A stretch of DNA of 31,213 nucleotides, taken from Gemmatimonadota bacterium. Its GTDB lineage: Bacteria > Gemmatimonadota > Gemmatimonadetes > Gemmatimonadales > GWC2-71-9. The stretch's first letter is position 1. Each line of letters begins with the position of its first letter. The notes under the pieces were generated by a model. That model was not told the origin of the DNA. It searched no databases and worked only from the letters and a program-made list of their open reading frames with translations. Both the position numbers and the translations under genes were made by a program. Shown piece by piece: positions 14,870 through 22,539 of this stretch. The stretch is taken from positions 1 through 31,213 of the forward strand of contig JACPAP010000027.1 of assembly GCA_016180765.1 (NCBI GenBank), written 5' to 3'.

Positions 14870-14933
14870 CCCCGTTCCAACCGGTGTTTTCTGGTTCACT
14901 GGATTTCGCCGCCCGAGAGGGGTTGGAACGGGG
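14870..14933. repeat. 13-bp perfect inverted repeat at the argC-argB junction
   Basis: CCCCGTTCCAACC (14870-14882) and GGTTGGAACGGGG (14921-14933) are exact complements around 38 bases. The 5' RNA arm starts right after the argC stop (14934), and the upstream candidate argB start (GTG 14899) lies in the loop. The core GTTCCAACC/GGTTGGAAC is shared with the pair at 4959-5018. Confidence 0.8.
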
Positions 14934-15890
14934 TCAGCACGCCAACCCCCGCGTCTCCGGGAATCCGCACATCACGTTCATGTTCTGGACCGCCTGCCCG
15001 GCGGCGCCTTTGACCAGGTTGTCGATCGCGCCGACCACGGTGAGCATGGGGCGCGAGACGTGCTTCACCGGCATCACGCCAAGGGCCAGACGATTGCGGT
15101 AGATCACGTCCTTGAGCGTCGGGAGGGCGCCCGGCAGGACCCGGATGCACGGCTCGTCCCCGTAGGCCTCGAGCAGGATTGCCTCCGCCTCGACGCGGGT
15201 CAGCTCGCGCGCGAGCGGCACGTGCATGGTGGCCAGGATCCCGCGGCGGACCGGCAGCAGATGGGGCGTGAACACCACGTCCACCGCGCCCGCCACGGCC
15301 GCGAGCTGCCGGGTGATCTCGGGCAGATGCCGGTGCTCGTTGCCCGCGCTGTAAGCCCGGAAATCTTCCGCCACCTCGCCGAACAGCAGGTCGCGCCGCG
15401 GGTTTCGGCCCGCGCCTGAGACGCCCGACGCGGCGTCAATGATGAGCGGCCGGGTGGTGTCGATCACGCCGGCCCGTGCCAGGGGCAGTACCGACAGGAC
15501 GGCGACCGTGGGATAGCAACCGGGGTTCGCTACCAGGTCCGCCTCGGGCAACGCGTCGCGATAGACCTCGGTGAGGCCGTACACCGCCCGGTCCGACAGC
15601 CGCAGGTCCGCCGACAGGTCCACCACCCGCGCGCCGGCGGCTTCGGCACGGCCCACCGCGGGCGCCGAAACGCCGTGCGGTAGACAGCTGAACACCAGGC
15701 GCGCGTCGTCCCAACGCCCCTCGGCGTCGGCCAGCGGAATCAGGTCGCGGCCATCGAGGCGCGACTCGCTCTCCGAGGTGGCGAAGGCCAGCGCCACGTC
15801 GGCGTGCCCGTCCAGCAGGCCCACCAGCTCGCGGCCCACGTAGCCGGACGCCCCCAGCACGGCCACTCGCGTGGCTGCATTCTTATACAT
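14934..15890 (-). CDS. argC: N-acetyl-gamma-glutamyl-phosphate reductase
   Basis: This 318-residue enzyme makes N-acetylglutamate semialdehyde using NADPH. It has the Rossmann motif VLGASGYVGRELV (11-23), CLPHGVSA (69-76), the nucleophile Cys125 in ANPGCYPT, SGVSGAGR, and the catalytic His in the HRHLPEI segment. It is the first gene of the arg cluster. The ATG at 15890 has no Shine-Dalgarno, and the predicted transcription start is only about 3 bases upstream, so the message is likely leaderless. ARG-box-like sites overlap both the -10 box and the first codons, suggesting ArgR-type repression by arginine. Confidence 0.97.
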   Translation of the reverse strand: MYKNAATRVAVLGASGYVGRELVGLLDGHADVALAFATSESESRLDGRDLIPLADAEGRWDDARLVFSCLPHGVSAPAVGRAEAAGARVVDLSADLRLSDRAVYGLTEVYRDALPEADLVANPGCYPTVAVLSVLPLARAGVIDTTRPLIIDAASGVSGAGRNPRRDLLFGEVAEDFRAYSAGNEHRHLPEITRQLAAVAGAVDVVFTPHLLPVRRGILATMHVPLARELTRVEAEAILLEAYGDEPCIRVLPGALPTLKDVIYRNRLALGVMPVKHVSRPMLTVVGAIDNLVKGAAGQAVQNMNVMCGFPETRGLAC

Positions 15891-15909
15891 TGGTTGGGAA
15901 TATTATGCA
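15876..15909 (-). promoter_or_regulatory. Tandem ARG-box-like operators at argC
   Basis: The site TGTATAAGAATGCA (15889 down to 15876) matches the ARG-box skeleton TGNAT-N4-ATNCA on both halves. The second site, TGCATAATATTCCC (15909 down to 15896), matches the left half well and the right half poorly. Their centres are 20 bp apart, the spacing used by ArgR hexamers. They cover the -10 box and the start codon. No argR gene is in the window. Confidence 0.6.
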
Positions 15910-15928
15910 GGTAGACCCGGGCTGTAAA
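15893..15928 (-). promoter_or_regulatory. Sigma70-type promoter of the arg operon, near-leaderless
   Basis: On the minus strand TTTACA (15923-15928) and TAATAT (15900-15905) are separated by exactly 17 bp. A start point about 7 bases past the -10 would fall near 15893, three bases before the argC ATG, which explains the absence of a ribosome-binding site. Confidence 0.7.
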
Positions 15929-15960
15929 GGCGGGGCCCGCGCCTTCTCCGCCTTCTGCTT

Positions 15961-17025
15961 CTACGTCACCCGCTCCAGCCGGGGGTTCTCCCGGTACTCC
16001 CGCCCGGTCTTGGCGCAGGGCTTCCCCTCCACCTTCACCACGTCCGCCGTGAAGTCGAAGCGCCCGCCGCCCCGGAACAGCGAGGACCCGACGCCGTAGG
16101 CGTCCACCGGGACGCCCAGCTCCTCGAAGTGACGGATCTTCTCGACGTCGAAGCCGCCGGACACCACGATCTTGACGTGCCGGAAGCCTTCGCGGTCCAG
16201 GGCCCGCCGCACGTTCAGGACCAGCTGCGGGTTCACGCCGGCAGGATGGAAGTGTCCCATCTGGGGGATGATGGACTGGTCCACCATCGTCTCCGACGTG
16301 TCCAGCCGGACGCCGTACAGCCGGGGCCCCAGCGCCCGCGCCACGGCCAGCGAGGTGCCGACGGAATCGTTGTCGAAATCCACCAGGGTGATCAGCCGCA
16401 CGTGCTCCGGCGTGTACTGGGCGAACTTCTGGGAGGCGAGCACGGTGTAGCCGCCATAGGCGGCGATGATGGCGTGGGGCACGGTCCCGATGCCTTCGCT
16501 GCCCCACCACGAGGCTTGCGCATCGGTGGAGACGCCGATGGCGCCGGCGATGTGGGCCGCGTAGCCGTCACCCGTCTGCACCAGCCAGTGGTCGTGCCGC
16601 GCCGGGAAGAACATCACTTCCTTAGGCTTGGCCGCCTCCACCACCAGCCGGGTGTTGGTCCCCACCCGGGTGCGCCGCGCCAGCACGCCGAGGTAGAGCG
16701 TTTCGAGATGGGCGACGGCGTCGTACGGCCCCTCGACGGTGAGCACCGTCTCCCAGGGGCGAATCTCGTCGCCGTCGTAGAGGGCCTGGACCTCGAGCTC
16801 GGGCCACTCGACGGCGCAGAGCTGGAGGATGGCGATCGCCTCGTCGATGCCGCCCAGGTACGCGTGCGCCTTGCCGAACACCTGCATCAACACGCGGGGC
16901 CGGTGGCGGTCGGCCAGCAGCACTTCCCGGGCGCGAACGAAGTACTTGTCCGAGTAATAGCCCTGCCGCATGCGCTCGACGGGCAGGTTGAAGATCGCGG
17001 GATCGAGCCGGGGGCGTCGTGCCAC
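15961..17025 (-). CDS. pncB: Nicotinate phosphoribosyltransferase
   Basis: This 354-residue protein of the nicotinate/quinolinate phosphoribosyltransferase fold joins nicotinate to PRPP in NAD salvage. The N-terminal MRQGYYSDKYFVRARE is typical of this subgroup. ARRTRVGTNTRLV, the DNDSVGTSLAVARAL region, LDTSET, VSGGFDVEKIRHF and VDAYGVGSSLF form the PRPP-binding and barrel core. The GTG at 17025 is one base from the glycosyltransferase stop and has AGGAG ten bases upstream. It is shorter than classical PncB but complete at both ends. With the nicotinamidase at 11643-12314 it supplies both steps from nicotinamide to nicotinate mononucleotide. Confidence 0.92.
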   Translation of the reverse strand: MARRPRLDPAIFNLPVERMRQGYYSDKYFVRAREVLLADRHRPRVLMQVFGKAHAYLGGIDEAIAILQLCAVEWPELEVQALYDGDEIRPWETVLTVEGPYDAVAHLETLYLGVLARRTRVGTNTRLVVEAAKPKEVMFFPARHDHWLVQTGDGYAAHIAGAIGVSTDAQASWWGSEGIGTVPHAIIAAYGGYTVLASQKFAQYTPEHVRLITLVDFDNDSVGTSLAVARALGPRLYGVRLDTSETMVDQSIIPQMGHFHPAGVNPQLVLNVRRALDREGFRHVKIVVSGGFDVEKIRHFEELGVPVDAYGVGSSLFRGGGRFDFTADVVKVEGKPCAKTGREYRENPRLERVT

Positions 17026-17026
17026 G

Positions 17027-17755
17027 TCAGCCCAACTCCTCGCGCACCACGTACCGGAGCGCGCGGCGGCGGAGCCAGCGCACGCCCAAGGCGTCGCGAA
17101 GCGCTTCCAGGGCGCGGTTTCGGGCGGTGTACTTGCTGTGGCCGGAGCGGCGGGGACGGTGCGACACCGGAACCTCCGCCACCAGGCCGCCCTGGAGGCG
17201 GATCAGCGTGGGCAGGAACCGATGCATGCCGTCGAAACGCGGGAGAGCGGTCAGGGCGTCGCGTCGCACCGCCTTCAGCGAGCATCCGGTGTCTCGCACC
17301 CGGTCGCGGGTGATCCAGTTCCGTACCGCGTTGGCGATGCGGCTCTGGGCCCGCTTCCAGCGCGAGTCCCGGCGCCGCACCCGGTAGCCCGCGGCGGCGG
17401 CCAGGCGAGGATCCGTCTGCAGCCGATCCAGCAACGTGGGAATATCGGCCGGGTCGTTCTGGCCGTCGGCATCCAGCATCACGACCAGGTCTCCCCGGGC
17501 CGCGGTCCAGCCGGCCGCGAGGGCGGCGCTCTGGCCGCTGCGCTGCCGAAGCGTGATCACCCGCAGCGCCGGCCGGTCGCGGCGCTGGCGCAGCAGTTCG
17601 TCGAGCGACCCGTCGGTCGAGCCGTCGTCCACGGCGATGATCTCATAGCGACGGTCTCCCAGGGCGGCACCCAGCTCGTCGAAGAGCGGCGCCAGGTTGT
17701 CCCGCTCGTTGAACACCGGCAACACGACCGAGAGCATTGCGGAAGACTCGGGCAT
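17027..17755 (-). CDS. Glycosyltransferase family 2 (dolichyl/undecaprenyl-phosphate type)
   Basis: This protein of about 242 residues has a GT-A fold: SVVLPVFNERDNL at the N-terminus, AVDDGSTDGSLD, the DxD-type LDADGQNDP and RDTGCSLKAVRRD toward the acceptor end. It lacks C-terminal membrane helices, so it is like the soluble Dpm1 catalytic part that loads a sugar on a polyprenyl phosphate at the inner membrane. The start is uncertain: ATG 17755 is used, and ATG 17737 would still keep the fold; neither has a strong Shine-Dalgarno. It is nearly fused to pncB (1-bp gap) and diverges from the asparaginase gene. Confidence 0.88.
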   Translation of the reverse strand: MPESSAMLSVVLPVFNERDNLAPLFDELGAALGDRRYEIIAVDDGSTDGSLDELLRQRRDRPALRVITLRQRSGQSAALAAGWTAARGDLVVMLDADGQNDPADIPTLLDRLQTDPRLAAAAGYRVRRRDSRWKRAQSRIANAVRNWITRDRVRDTGCSLKAVRRDALTALPRFDGMHRFLPTLIRLQGGLVAEVPVSHRPRRSGHSKYTARNRALEALRDALGVRWLRRRALRYVVREELG

Positions 17756-17886
17756 GCGGCGGGAACGTATGCGCGCGATGCCAGGCGGGCAAGCGTGTCG
17801 GCTGTCAGCCATCCAGCTTCTCCTCGTTGACTTTCTCTCCCGCCGCCATTAACTCGCAACCCTTCTCCGCCACCGCGAGGCGCACC

Positions 17887-18945
17887 ATGTCTGACCTCCT
17901 CACTCGCCGGGATTTCGTGGGCGCCGCCACCGGGATGGCGGCCGGGGCCGTGCTCGGTGCCGCGCCCGCCCGCCGGACGGCCGCCCCTGCCATCCTGGTC
18001 CGGCCCGCGGGGCGCAATGTGGTGGTCGCATCGTCGAACGGCCTGCGCGCGGTCGAGCGAGCCGGCCGGCTGCTGGCGCAGGGCGTGGACCCGCTGGAGG
18101 CGGGGATCGACGGCGTGAAGATCCAGGAGCTGGACCCGGAGGACACGTCGGTGGGGTACGGCGGCCTGCCCAACGAAGAGGGCGTGGTGCAACTCGACGC
18201 GTCGTGCATGCACGGTCCCACCAAGCGGGCGGGTGCCGTGGCCGCGCTCGAAGGGATCAAGACGCCGAGTGAAGTGGCCAAGTACGTCCTGTGGTACACC
18301 AACCACATCCTGCTGGTGGGCGAGGGCGCCAAGCGATTCGCGTTGTCCTACGGCTTCAAGGAAGAAAACCTGCTCACCGATAAGGCCCGCGAGATCTGGC
18401 TGCGCTGGCGGGCCAACCGGGGAGCGGCCGACGACTGGCTCGACGTGCCGGAGGACGCGAACCTGGTGGTCCGCCCCACGGGCACCATCAACTGCAACCT
18501 GGTGAACGCGAAGGGGGAGATCTCCTCCGTGACCACCACCAGCGGGTTGGCGTGGAAGATCCCGGGCCGGGTGGGCGACTCGGCCCTCGTCGGGGCGGGT
18601 CAATACACGGACAACGACGTGGGCGCGGCCGGCTCCACCGGCCGGGGGGAATCCAACATCAAGGTATGTGGGGCATTCCTCACCGTGGAGTCCATGCGCC
18701 GGGGCATCAAACCGACCGACGCCTGTCTCGAAACCCTGAAGCGGGTGATCACGATGACCGAGCCGCGGCTGCTGGACGAGCAGGGCCGACCAAGGTTCGG
18801 TCTCACGTTTTACGCGGTCAACAAGATCGGCGAGTACGGCTCGGCGTCGCTCTTCTCGGGGGACCGCTACGCGGTATGGGAAGAGGACCGGGCCGCCCTG
18901 CGCGATTGCGCCTACCTGTACCAGCGCCGGCGCCGCGGTTCGTGA
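17887..18945 (+). CDS. N4-(beta-N-acetylglucosaminyl)-L-asparaginase, Tat-exported
   Basis: This 352-residue Ntn-hydrolase starts with a twin-arginine signal (MSDLLTRRDFVGAATGM, then an Ala-rich h-region to about residue 33). The autoproteolytic site is in RPTGTINC (probable nucleophile T200), followed by SSVTTTSG, GRVGDSALVGAGQYTDNDVG and the GAAGSTGRGE loop that binds substrate. The enzyme cleaves the sugar-Asn bond of glycopeptides in the periplasm. The ATG at 17887 has GAGG six bases upstream and places the RR motif correctly; an upstream extension has no signal. The next gene, an outer-membrane protein, starts at a GTG overlapping this stop (GTGA). Confidence 0.93.
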   Translation: MSDLLTRRDFVGAATGMAAGAVLGAAPARRTAAPAILVRPAGRNVVVASSNGLRAVERAGRLLAQGVDPLEAGIDGVKIQELDPEDTSVGYGGLPNEEGVVQLDASCMHGPTKRAGAVAALEGIKTPSEVAKYVLWYTNHILLVGEGAKRFALSYGFKEENLLTDKAREIWLRWRANRGAADDWLDVPEDANLVVRPTGTINCNLVNAKGEISSVTTTSGLAWKIPGRVGDSALVGAGQYTDNDVGAAGSTGRGESNIKVCGAFLTVESMRRGIKPTDACLETLKRVITMTEPRLLDEQGRPRFGLTFYAVNKIGEYGSASLFSGDRYAVWEEDRAALRDCAYLYQRRRRGS

Positions 18946-20129
18946 GACCCGCGTGGTGCCTGGCGGTGGCGCTGGTGGCAGCCCGCTTGGGGCTAGCGCA
19001 GGAGTCGCCGCAAGAGTCGCCGTTCCGGACCTACACCTGGACCGACGTCGCGTACCCCAAGCTGTTCTACACGATGCGCGACGGGCTCACCGTAGGCGGC
19101 TATTACGCCTATCTCTCCCCCCTTGGGTTTGCGGATTGGGACCGCCCACCCGCGTACCGGGCTTCGTTCTCCGTCAGCGGGCAAGCGTCCACATCGGGCA
19201 GCCGCGAGATGGTGCTCGAGGCCAGGCTTCCGGACCTGTTCCGGGGCTGGCGCCTGGTGGGCACCGCCAGCGCGCAGCGCCGCGCCAGGGAGAACTATTA
19301 CGGAATAGGGAACCAGGTGACGGTTGACGGGATCAACGTCACGGACGCACAGCCACACTACTACCAGTCGCTCAACCTCCGGTACGCGGCGCGCGCCGAG
19401 ATCCAACGCCAGATCGTGGGACCGCTCCGCGTCCTGGCCGGCTTCCACGCCGAGCGCTGGCGCATCGATACCCTCCCGGGCCCGGGCCAGCTCAAGGCCG
19501 ACCTCGCGGCGGCCGCCGATCCCACCATCGCCCGCTCCACCGCCGACATCTCGGCGCGGGCCGGCCTGGTCTTGGACCTGCGCGACAGTGAACCCACGCC
19601 GCGGCGCGGCGCGCTGATTGAGGCCCTCTACTCGGTCGCCGACACGTCGGTAGCCGGCGACCTGAGCTACACCCGGACCACCCTGAGCGCGGCGGGCTAT
19701 CTGTCCATCGGGCCGCAGGTGGTGGTGGCCGGTCGCGTGGTGGGCGAGAGCATGGGCGGCACGCCGTGGCTGGGATCGTACTATCGGATCGAGGCCAGCG
19801 ATCGGCCGTACGAGGGCGTGGGGGGGCCCGCGTCGCACCGGGCGCTGGAGGAGCACCGCCTGCTGGGCCGCAACAAGCTCTTCGCCAACCTCGACGTGCG
19901 CTACGACGCCTACGCGGTGCCGACGCTGGTGCGCACCACCGTCGTGGCCTTCCTGGATGCGGGGCGCGTGTTCGAGCCGGAGCCGTTCACGCTCACGACC
20001 GAAGGCCTTCAGGTGGGCGGCGGCGCGGGGCTGTTCCTGCAATTCGGGCGGGCGGGAATCCTCGGCACGACGCTTGGCGTGGGGCCAGACGGGCTGGTCC
20101 TACAAGCGCACACGAGGTGGACGTACTGA
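18942..20129 (+). CDS. Outer-membrane beta-barrel protein, Omp85/surface-antigen-like
   Basis: This 395-residue protein has a signal peptide (about residues 1-20, ending LGLAQ) and then alternating amphipathic beta strands rich in aromatic girdle residues. The C-terminus is strand-like (GLVLQAHTRWTY, terminal aromatic), as in outer-membrane barrels. The segments RAGLVLDLRDSEPTPRRGAL and the GGGAGLFLQFGRAGILGTTLGVG end resemble the bacterial surface antigen (D15/BamA-type) barrel without POTRA domains. The role is unknown; an exporter or surface-protein function is possible. The GTG start at 18942 overlaps the asparaginase stop, giving a coupled pair. A GTGAGNN hairpin follows the stop. Confidence 0.8.
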   Translation: MRPAWCLAVALVAARLGLAQESPQESPFRTYTWTDVAYPKLFYTMRDGLTVGGYYAYLSPLGFADWDRPPAYRASFSVSGQASTSGSREMVLEARLPDLFRGWRLVGTASAQRRARENYYGIGNQVTVDGINVTDAQPHYYQSLNLRYAARAEIQRQIVGPLRVLAGFHAERWRIDTLPGPGQLKADLAAAADPTIARSTADISARAGLVLDLRDSEPTPRRGALIEALYSVADTSVAGDLSYTRTTLSAAGYLSIGPQVVVAGRVVGESMGGTPWLGSYYRIEASDRPYEGVGGPASHRALEEHRLLGRNKLFANLDVRYDAYAVPTLVRTTVVAFLDAGRVFEPEPFTLTTEGLQVGGGAGLFLQFGRAGILGTTLGVGPDGLVLQAHTRWTY

Positions 20130-20132
20130 AGG

Positions 20133-20202
20133 GTGAGACGTGAGGGGTGAGAAAGTGAGAAGGCCCATGCCACCGTCTCACTTCTCACGTCTTACATCTC
20201 AC
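20133..20202. repeat. Heptad hairpin, GTGAGNN type (second two-arm copy)
   Basis: The left arm is GTGAGAC, GTGAGGG, GTGAGAA, one extra A, and GTGAGAA (20133-20161). The right arm is GTCTCAC, TTCTCAC, GTCTTAC and ATCTCAC (20175-20202). It starts 3 bp after the outer-membrane gene's stop and precedes the TetR gene. There is no T-run on the plus strand. Its unit is the same as at 2944-3034. Confidence 0.9.
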
Positions 20203-20273
20203 GACCCGGCCGGGGTGCGGATCCGACCGCGGCAGCCGGCCTATCGACAAACCGGACCGCCAGTTGTACTGTC

Positions 20274-20289
20274 GTGAGTGATGACTCAC
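20274..20289. promoter_or_regulatory. Palindrome at the tetR start, candidate operator
   Basis: GTGAGTGATGACTCAC is a perfect 6-bp inverted repeat around 4 bases and includes the start codons GTG 20278 and ATG 20281. A TGTACT -10-like box at 20266-20271 would place the transcript start inside it, so TetR binding here would block its own transcription. This is inferred from position only. Confidence 0.4.
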
Positions 20290-20967
20290 CCTCCAGGCGG
20301 CCAAGACCCAAAATCCCCGACCGGCCGGCGCCGAGACCCCAAAGGTACCCGCGACCGGCTGGTACGCGCCGCCCTGGAGCTATTCACCACACAGGGCTAC
20401 CACGCGAGCACCACGCCGGAGATCGCGGCCAAGGCGGGTGTGGCCGAAGGGACCATCTACCGGCATTTCGCCAGCAAGGAGCAGCTGCTGAACGAGATCT
20501 ACCGGGCGGGGGTTCGGGTGTTTACCACCATCGTGAGGGACACGCCGGCGGGACTGCCGTGCGCCGAACGCTTGGAGCGCATCGCCGCGGGCTGGCGAGA
20601 CGTGGCGGTCCGCAATCCGCACGTGGTGCGACTGGTATTCGTGAGTCGGGTGCGGAGCCTGCTGGACCCCAGGAGCCGTGACGCGGCCAAGGAGCTGCGC
20701 GACGAAGTCGAGAAGTTGATTGCGTCCGGCAAGGGGGCGGGCCTGGTGCGGCCCGGAGCGGTCGAGGTGTGGGCCGATATCTGGCTACAACTCATCGGCC
20801 TGATGCTGGAGCGCGTGGCCAACAAGGAGTGGACCCCGGATCAGGCCGCACCGCGCTTGGCGGTGGAGAGCGCCTGGGCCGCGATCGCGGCCGCCGGCAC
20901 GCTCAGCGGGCCGTCACCGACGTCTCCGCCAGCACCACCCCCTCCGCATCCGGCACCAGGCGGGTAG
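20281..20967 (+). CDS. TetR/AcrR family transcriptional regulator
   Basis: This protein of 228 residues (or 229 from GTG 20278) has an N-terminal helix-turn-helix: TRDRLVRAALELFTTQGYHA, then TPEIAAKAGVAEGTIYRHFA and SKEQLLNEIY. An alpha-helical ligand-binding domain without obvious signature follows. TetR proteins usually repress efflux or lipid genes; the ligand is unknown. There is no Shine-Dalgarno; the start is bracketed by the palindrome. The last 21 codons (proline-rich tail PSPTSPPAPPPP) are the antisense strand of the M1 peptidase 3' end, so the tail is probably a by-product of the overlap rather than a domain. Confidence 0.9.
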   Translation: MTHPPGGQDPKSPTGRRRDPKGTRDRLVRAALELFTTQGYHASTTPEIAAKAGVAEGTIYRHFASKEQLLNEIYRAGVRVFTTIVRDTPAGLPCAERLERIAAGWRDVAVRNPHVVRLVFVSRVRSLLDPRSRDAAKELRDEVEKLIASGKGAGLVRPGAVEVWADIWLQLIGLMLERVANKEWTPDQAAPRLAVESAWAAIAAAGTLSGPSPTSPPAPPPPHPAPGG

Positions 20968-22537
20968 GCTTCGCCGGCAGCGCACGTCGCAGGACCGTCG
21001 CCGCGCGCGCTTCGACCTCAACGTCGAACGACTCGCGCGCTCCGTTTTCCAGCTCGATGTCCACGGGGAGCCGCACCCGGTAGAAGCCCCAGGCCGCGGG
21101 TTGCGTCTGCCGGATCTCCAGGGCTAGCTCGCCGCCCTCATAGCTCCACGCGAGGTCGAGCCTGGGGTACCCCGGTTGCAGCAGCCACTGCTGGAAGAAC
21201 CAGTCCAGCGGCCGCTCGGCGAAGCGCTCCATGACTGCGGCGAGGTCCGCCGAAAGCGCGGTGGAATCGCGAAACGTCGAGTAGTACGCTCGGATGCCGG
21301 CGAAAAACGCGGAGTCGCCGACTTCGCGCCGCAGCAGGTGCAGGACCCACGCGCCCTTGGGGTAGTTGTTTTCGTTGAGCAGGCGGGAGATGTTCTTCTC
21401 CGTGGTGTCGATGATGGGGCGCTCGACCACGTCGGACGCCATGTAGACGCGACGGTTACGCTCCATCACCTCCCGGAACCGCGCCGGCTCCTGCACCAGC
21501 TCGTAGAACAGCGGCCCGAAGTAGCTGGCGAAGCCCTCGGACAGCCACAAGTGATGCCAGTCCCGCTCGGTCACCGCGTCTCCGAACCACTGGTGGGCGG
21601 TCTCGTGGGCCACGACGTCTTCCGACATGGAGCGGTCCACATACGGGGATTCCGCGTAGAAGATGGCCGAGCTGTTCTCCATGCCGCCGAACCGGGTGGA
21701 GGACTCCACGTGCGCCAGCTTGGAATAGGGAAAGGCGCCGATGAGCTTGGTGTACGCGTCCACCATCAGGGTGGCGCGCCGGAAGGGCCCCTGGACGGCG
21801 AAGGCCGAGTCCTCCGGGAAGGTCCACAGCGACTGCGGGACGGCGGTGAGCGTCGGCAGGGCCGTGACGGCCAGGCGCCCGGCTCCTACCACCATGGTGT
21901 AGGTCGGGATCGGGCGAGTGGATCTCCAGCGCCAACGCGTGCGCTGGTGGGGTAGCGTATCCACGCCCTCGAGTCTCCCATTGGCCACGGCGCGCCACGT
22001 GGGAGGAACCTCCACGGTGAACGCCACGGTCGCCTTGTCGCTGGGGTGATCGTCGCAGGGGAACCAGTAGTGCGCCCGATCGGGCCAGTTGTCGGCGAAG
22101 ACCGTGGGCGCTCCGTAGGAGTTGGTTCGCAGGTAGAGGCCGTCGCGTGGCCGGCCCCAGTAGTGGACCGTGACGGCGAGCGTGTCGCCCGGGTCTCCCC
22201 ACAACGGCACGCTCAGGACCCAGCCTGGCGCGGCGCGGCGGCGCTGCCACCCGGGATCCGCGCTCGAGCCTCGGTGGTGCGTCGCGGCAGCGGGAATACG
22301 GCCGGCCGGCCCGGTGACGGAATCCACGACCAGGACGCTGTCGAAGTCCAGCTCCAGCGGCCCGTCGCCGCCGGTGACGAGGTAGCGAACGGTGGTCCGT
22401 GCCCGGATGTCCTGCGCGGAGTCCGAGAGCGTGAGCGCGATCTCGTAGTGCAGCACGTCCGCGTCGGGACGAGTGAAGTCCTCGGCAACGGCCAACGGGC
22501 TTGCCGCCTGCAGCAGCAGCAATGCGCTTGCGATCAC
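20903..22537 (-). CDS. Secreted M1 family aminopeptidase
   Basis: This 544-residue zinc metallopeptidase has a signal peptide (MIASALLLLQAASPLAVA), an N-terminal beta-saddle domain, the substrate motif GGMEN (284-288), the zinc site HETAH (311-315) with the third ligand E334 in WLSEGFASYF, and NYPKGAWVLHLL farther on with the probable transition-state tyrosine. It would trim N-terminal residues from peptides in the periplasm or outside. The start is GTG 22537; the ribosome-binding stretch GAGGGG comes from a single-arm GTGAG array. Its last 65 bp overlap the convergent tetR gene. It lacks the long C-terminal helical domain of PepN, as many short secreted M1 enzymes do. Confidence 0.95.
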   Translation of the reverse strand: MIASALLLLQAASPLAVAEDFTRPDADVLHYEIALTLSDSAQDIRARTTVRYLVTGGDGPLELDFDSVLVVDSVTGPAGRIPAAATHHRGSSADPGWQRRRAAPGWVLSVPLWGDPGDTLAVTVHYWGRPRDGLYLRTNSYGAPTVFADNWPDRAHYWFPCDDHPSDKATVAFTVEVPPTWRAVANGRLEGVDTLPHQRTRWRWRSTRPIPTYTMVVGAGRLAVTALPTLTAVPQSLWTFPEDSAFAVQGPFRRATLMVDAYTKLIGAFPYSKLAHVESSTRFGGMENSSAIFYAESPYVDRSMSEDVVAHETAHQWFGDAVTERDWHHLWLSEGFASYFGPLFYELVQEPARFREVMERNRRVYMASDVVERPIIDTTEKNISRLLNENNYPKGAWVLHLLRREVGDSAFFAGIRAYYSTFRDSTALSADLAAVMERFAERPLDWFFQQWLLQPGYPRLDLAWSYEGGELALEIRQTQPAAWGFYRVRLPVDIELENGARESFDVEVEARAATVLRRALPAKPTRLVPDAEGVVLAETSVTAR

Positions 22538-22539
22538 AC

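Noticed and set aside
13293..15419. 708-codon plus-strand open frame across argD, argB and argC
   Set aside because: It runs antisense through three recognised genes and shows no conserved motif; a GC-driven shadow.
20133..20202. Treating the heptad hairpins as ordinary intrinsic terminators
   Set aside because: Most lack a T-run on the transcribed side, arms are longer than needed, and one copy is inside leuS; only the 12340-12423 copy has a modest T-run.
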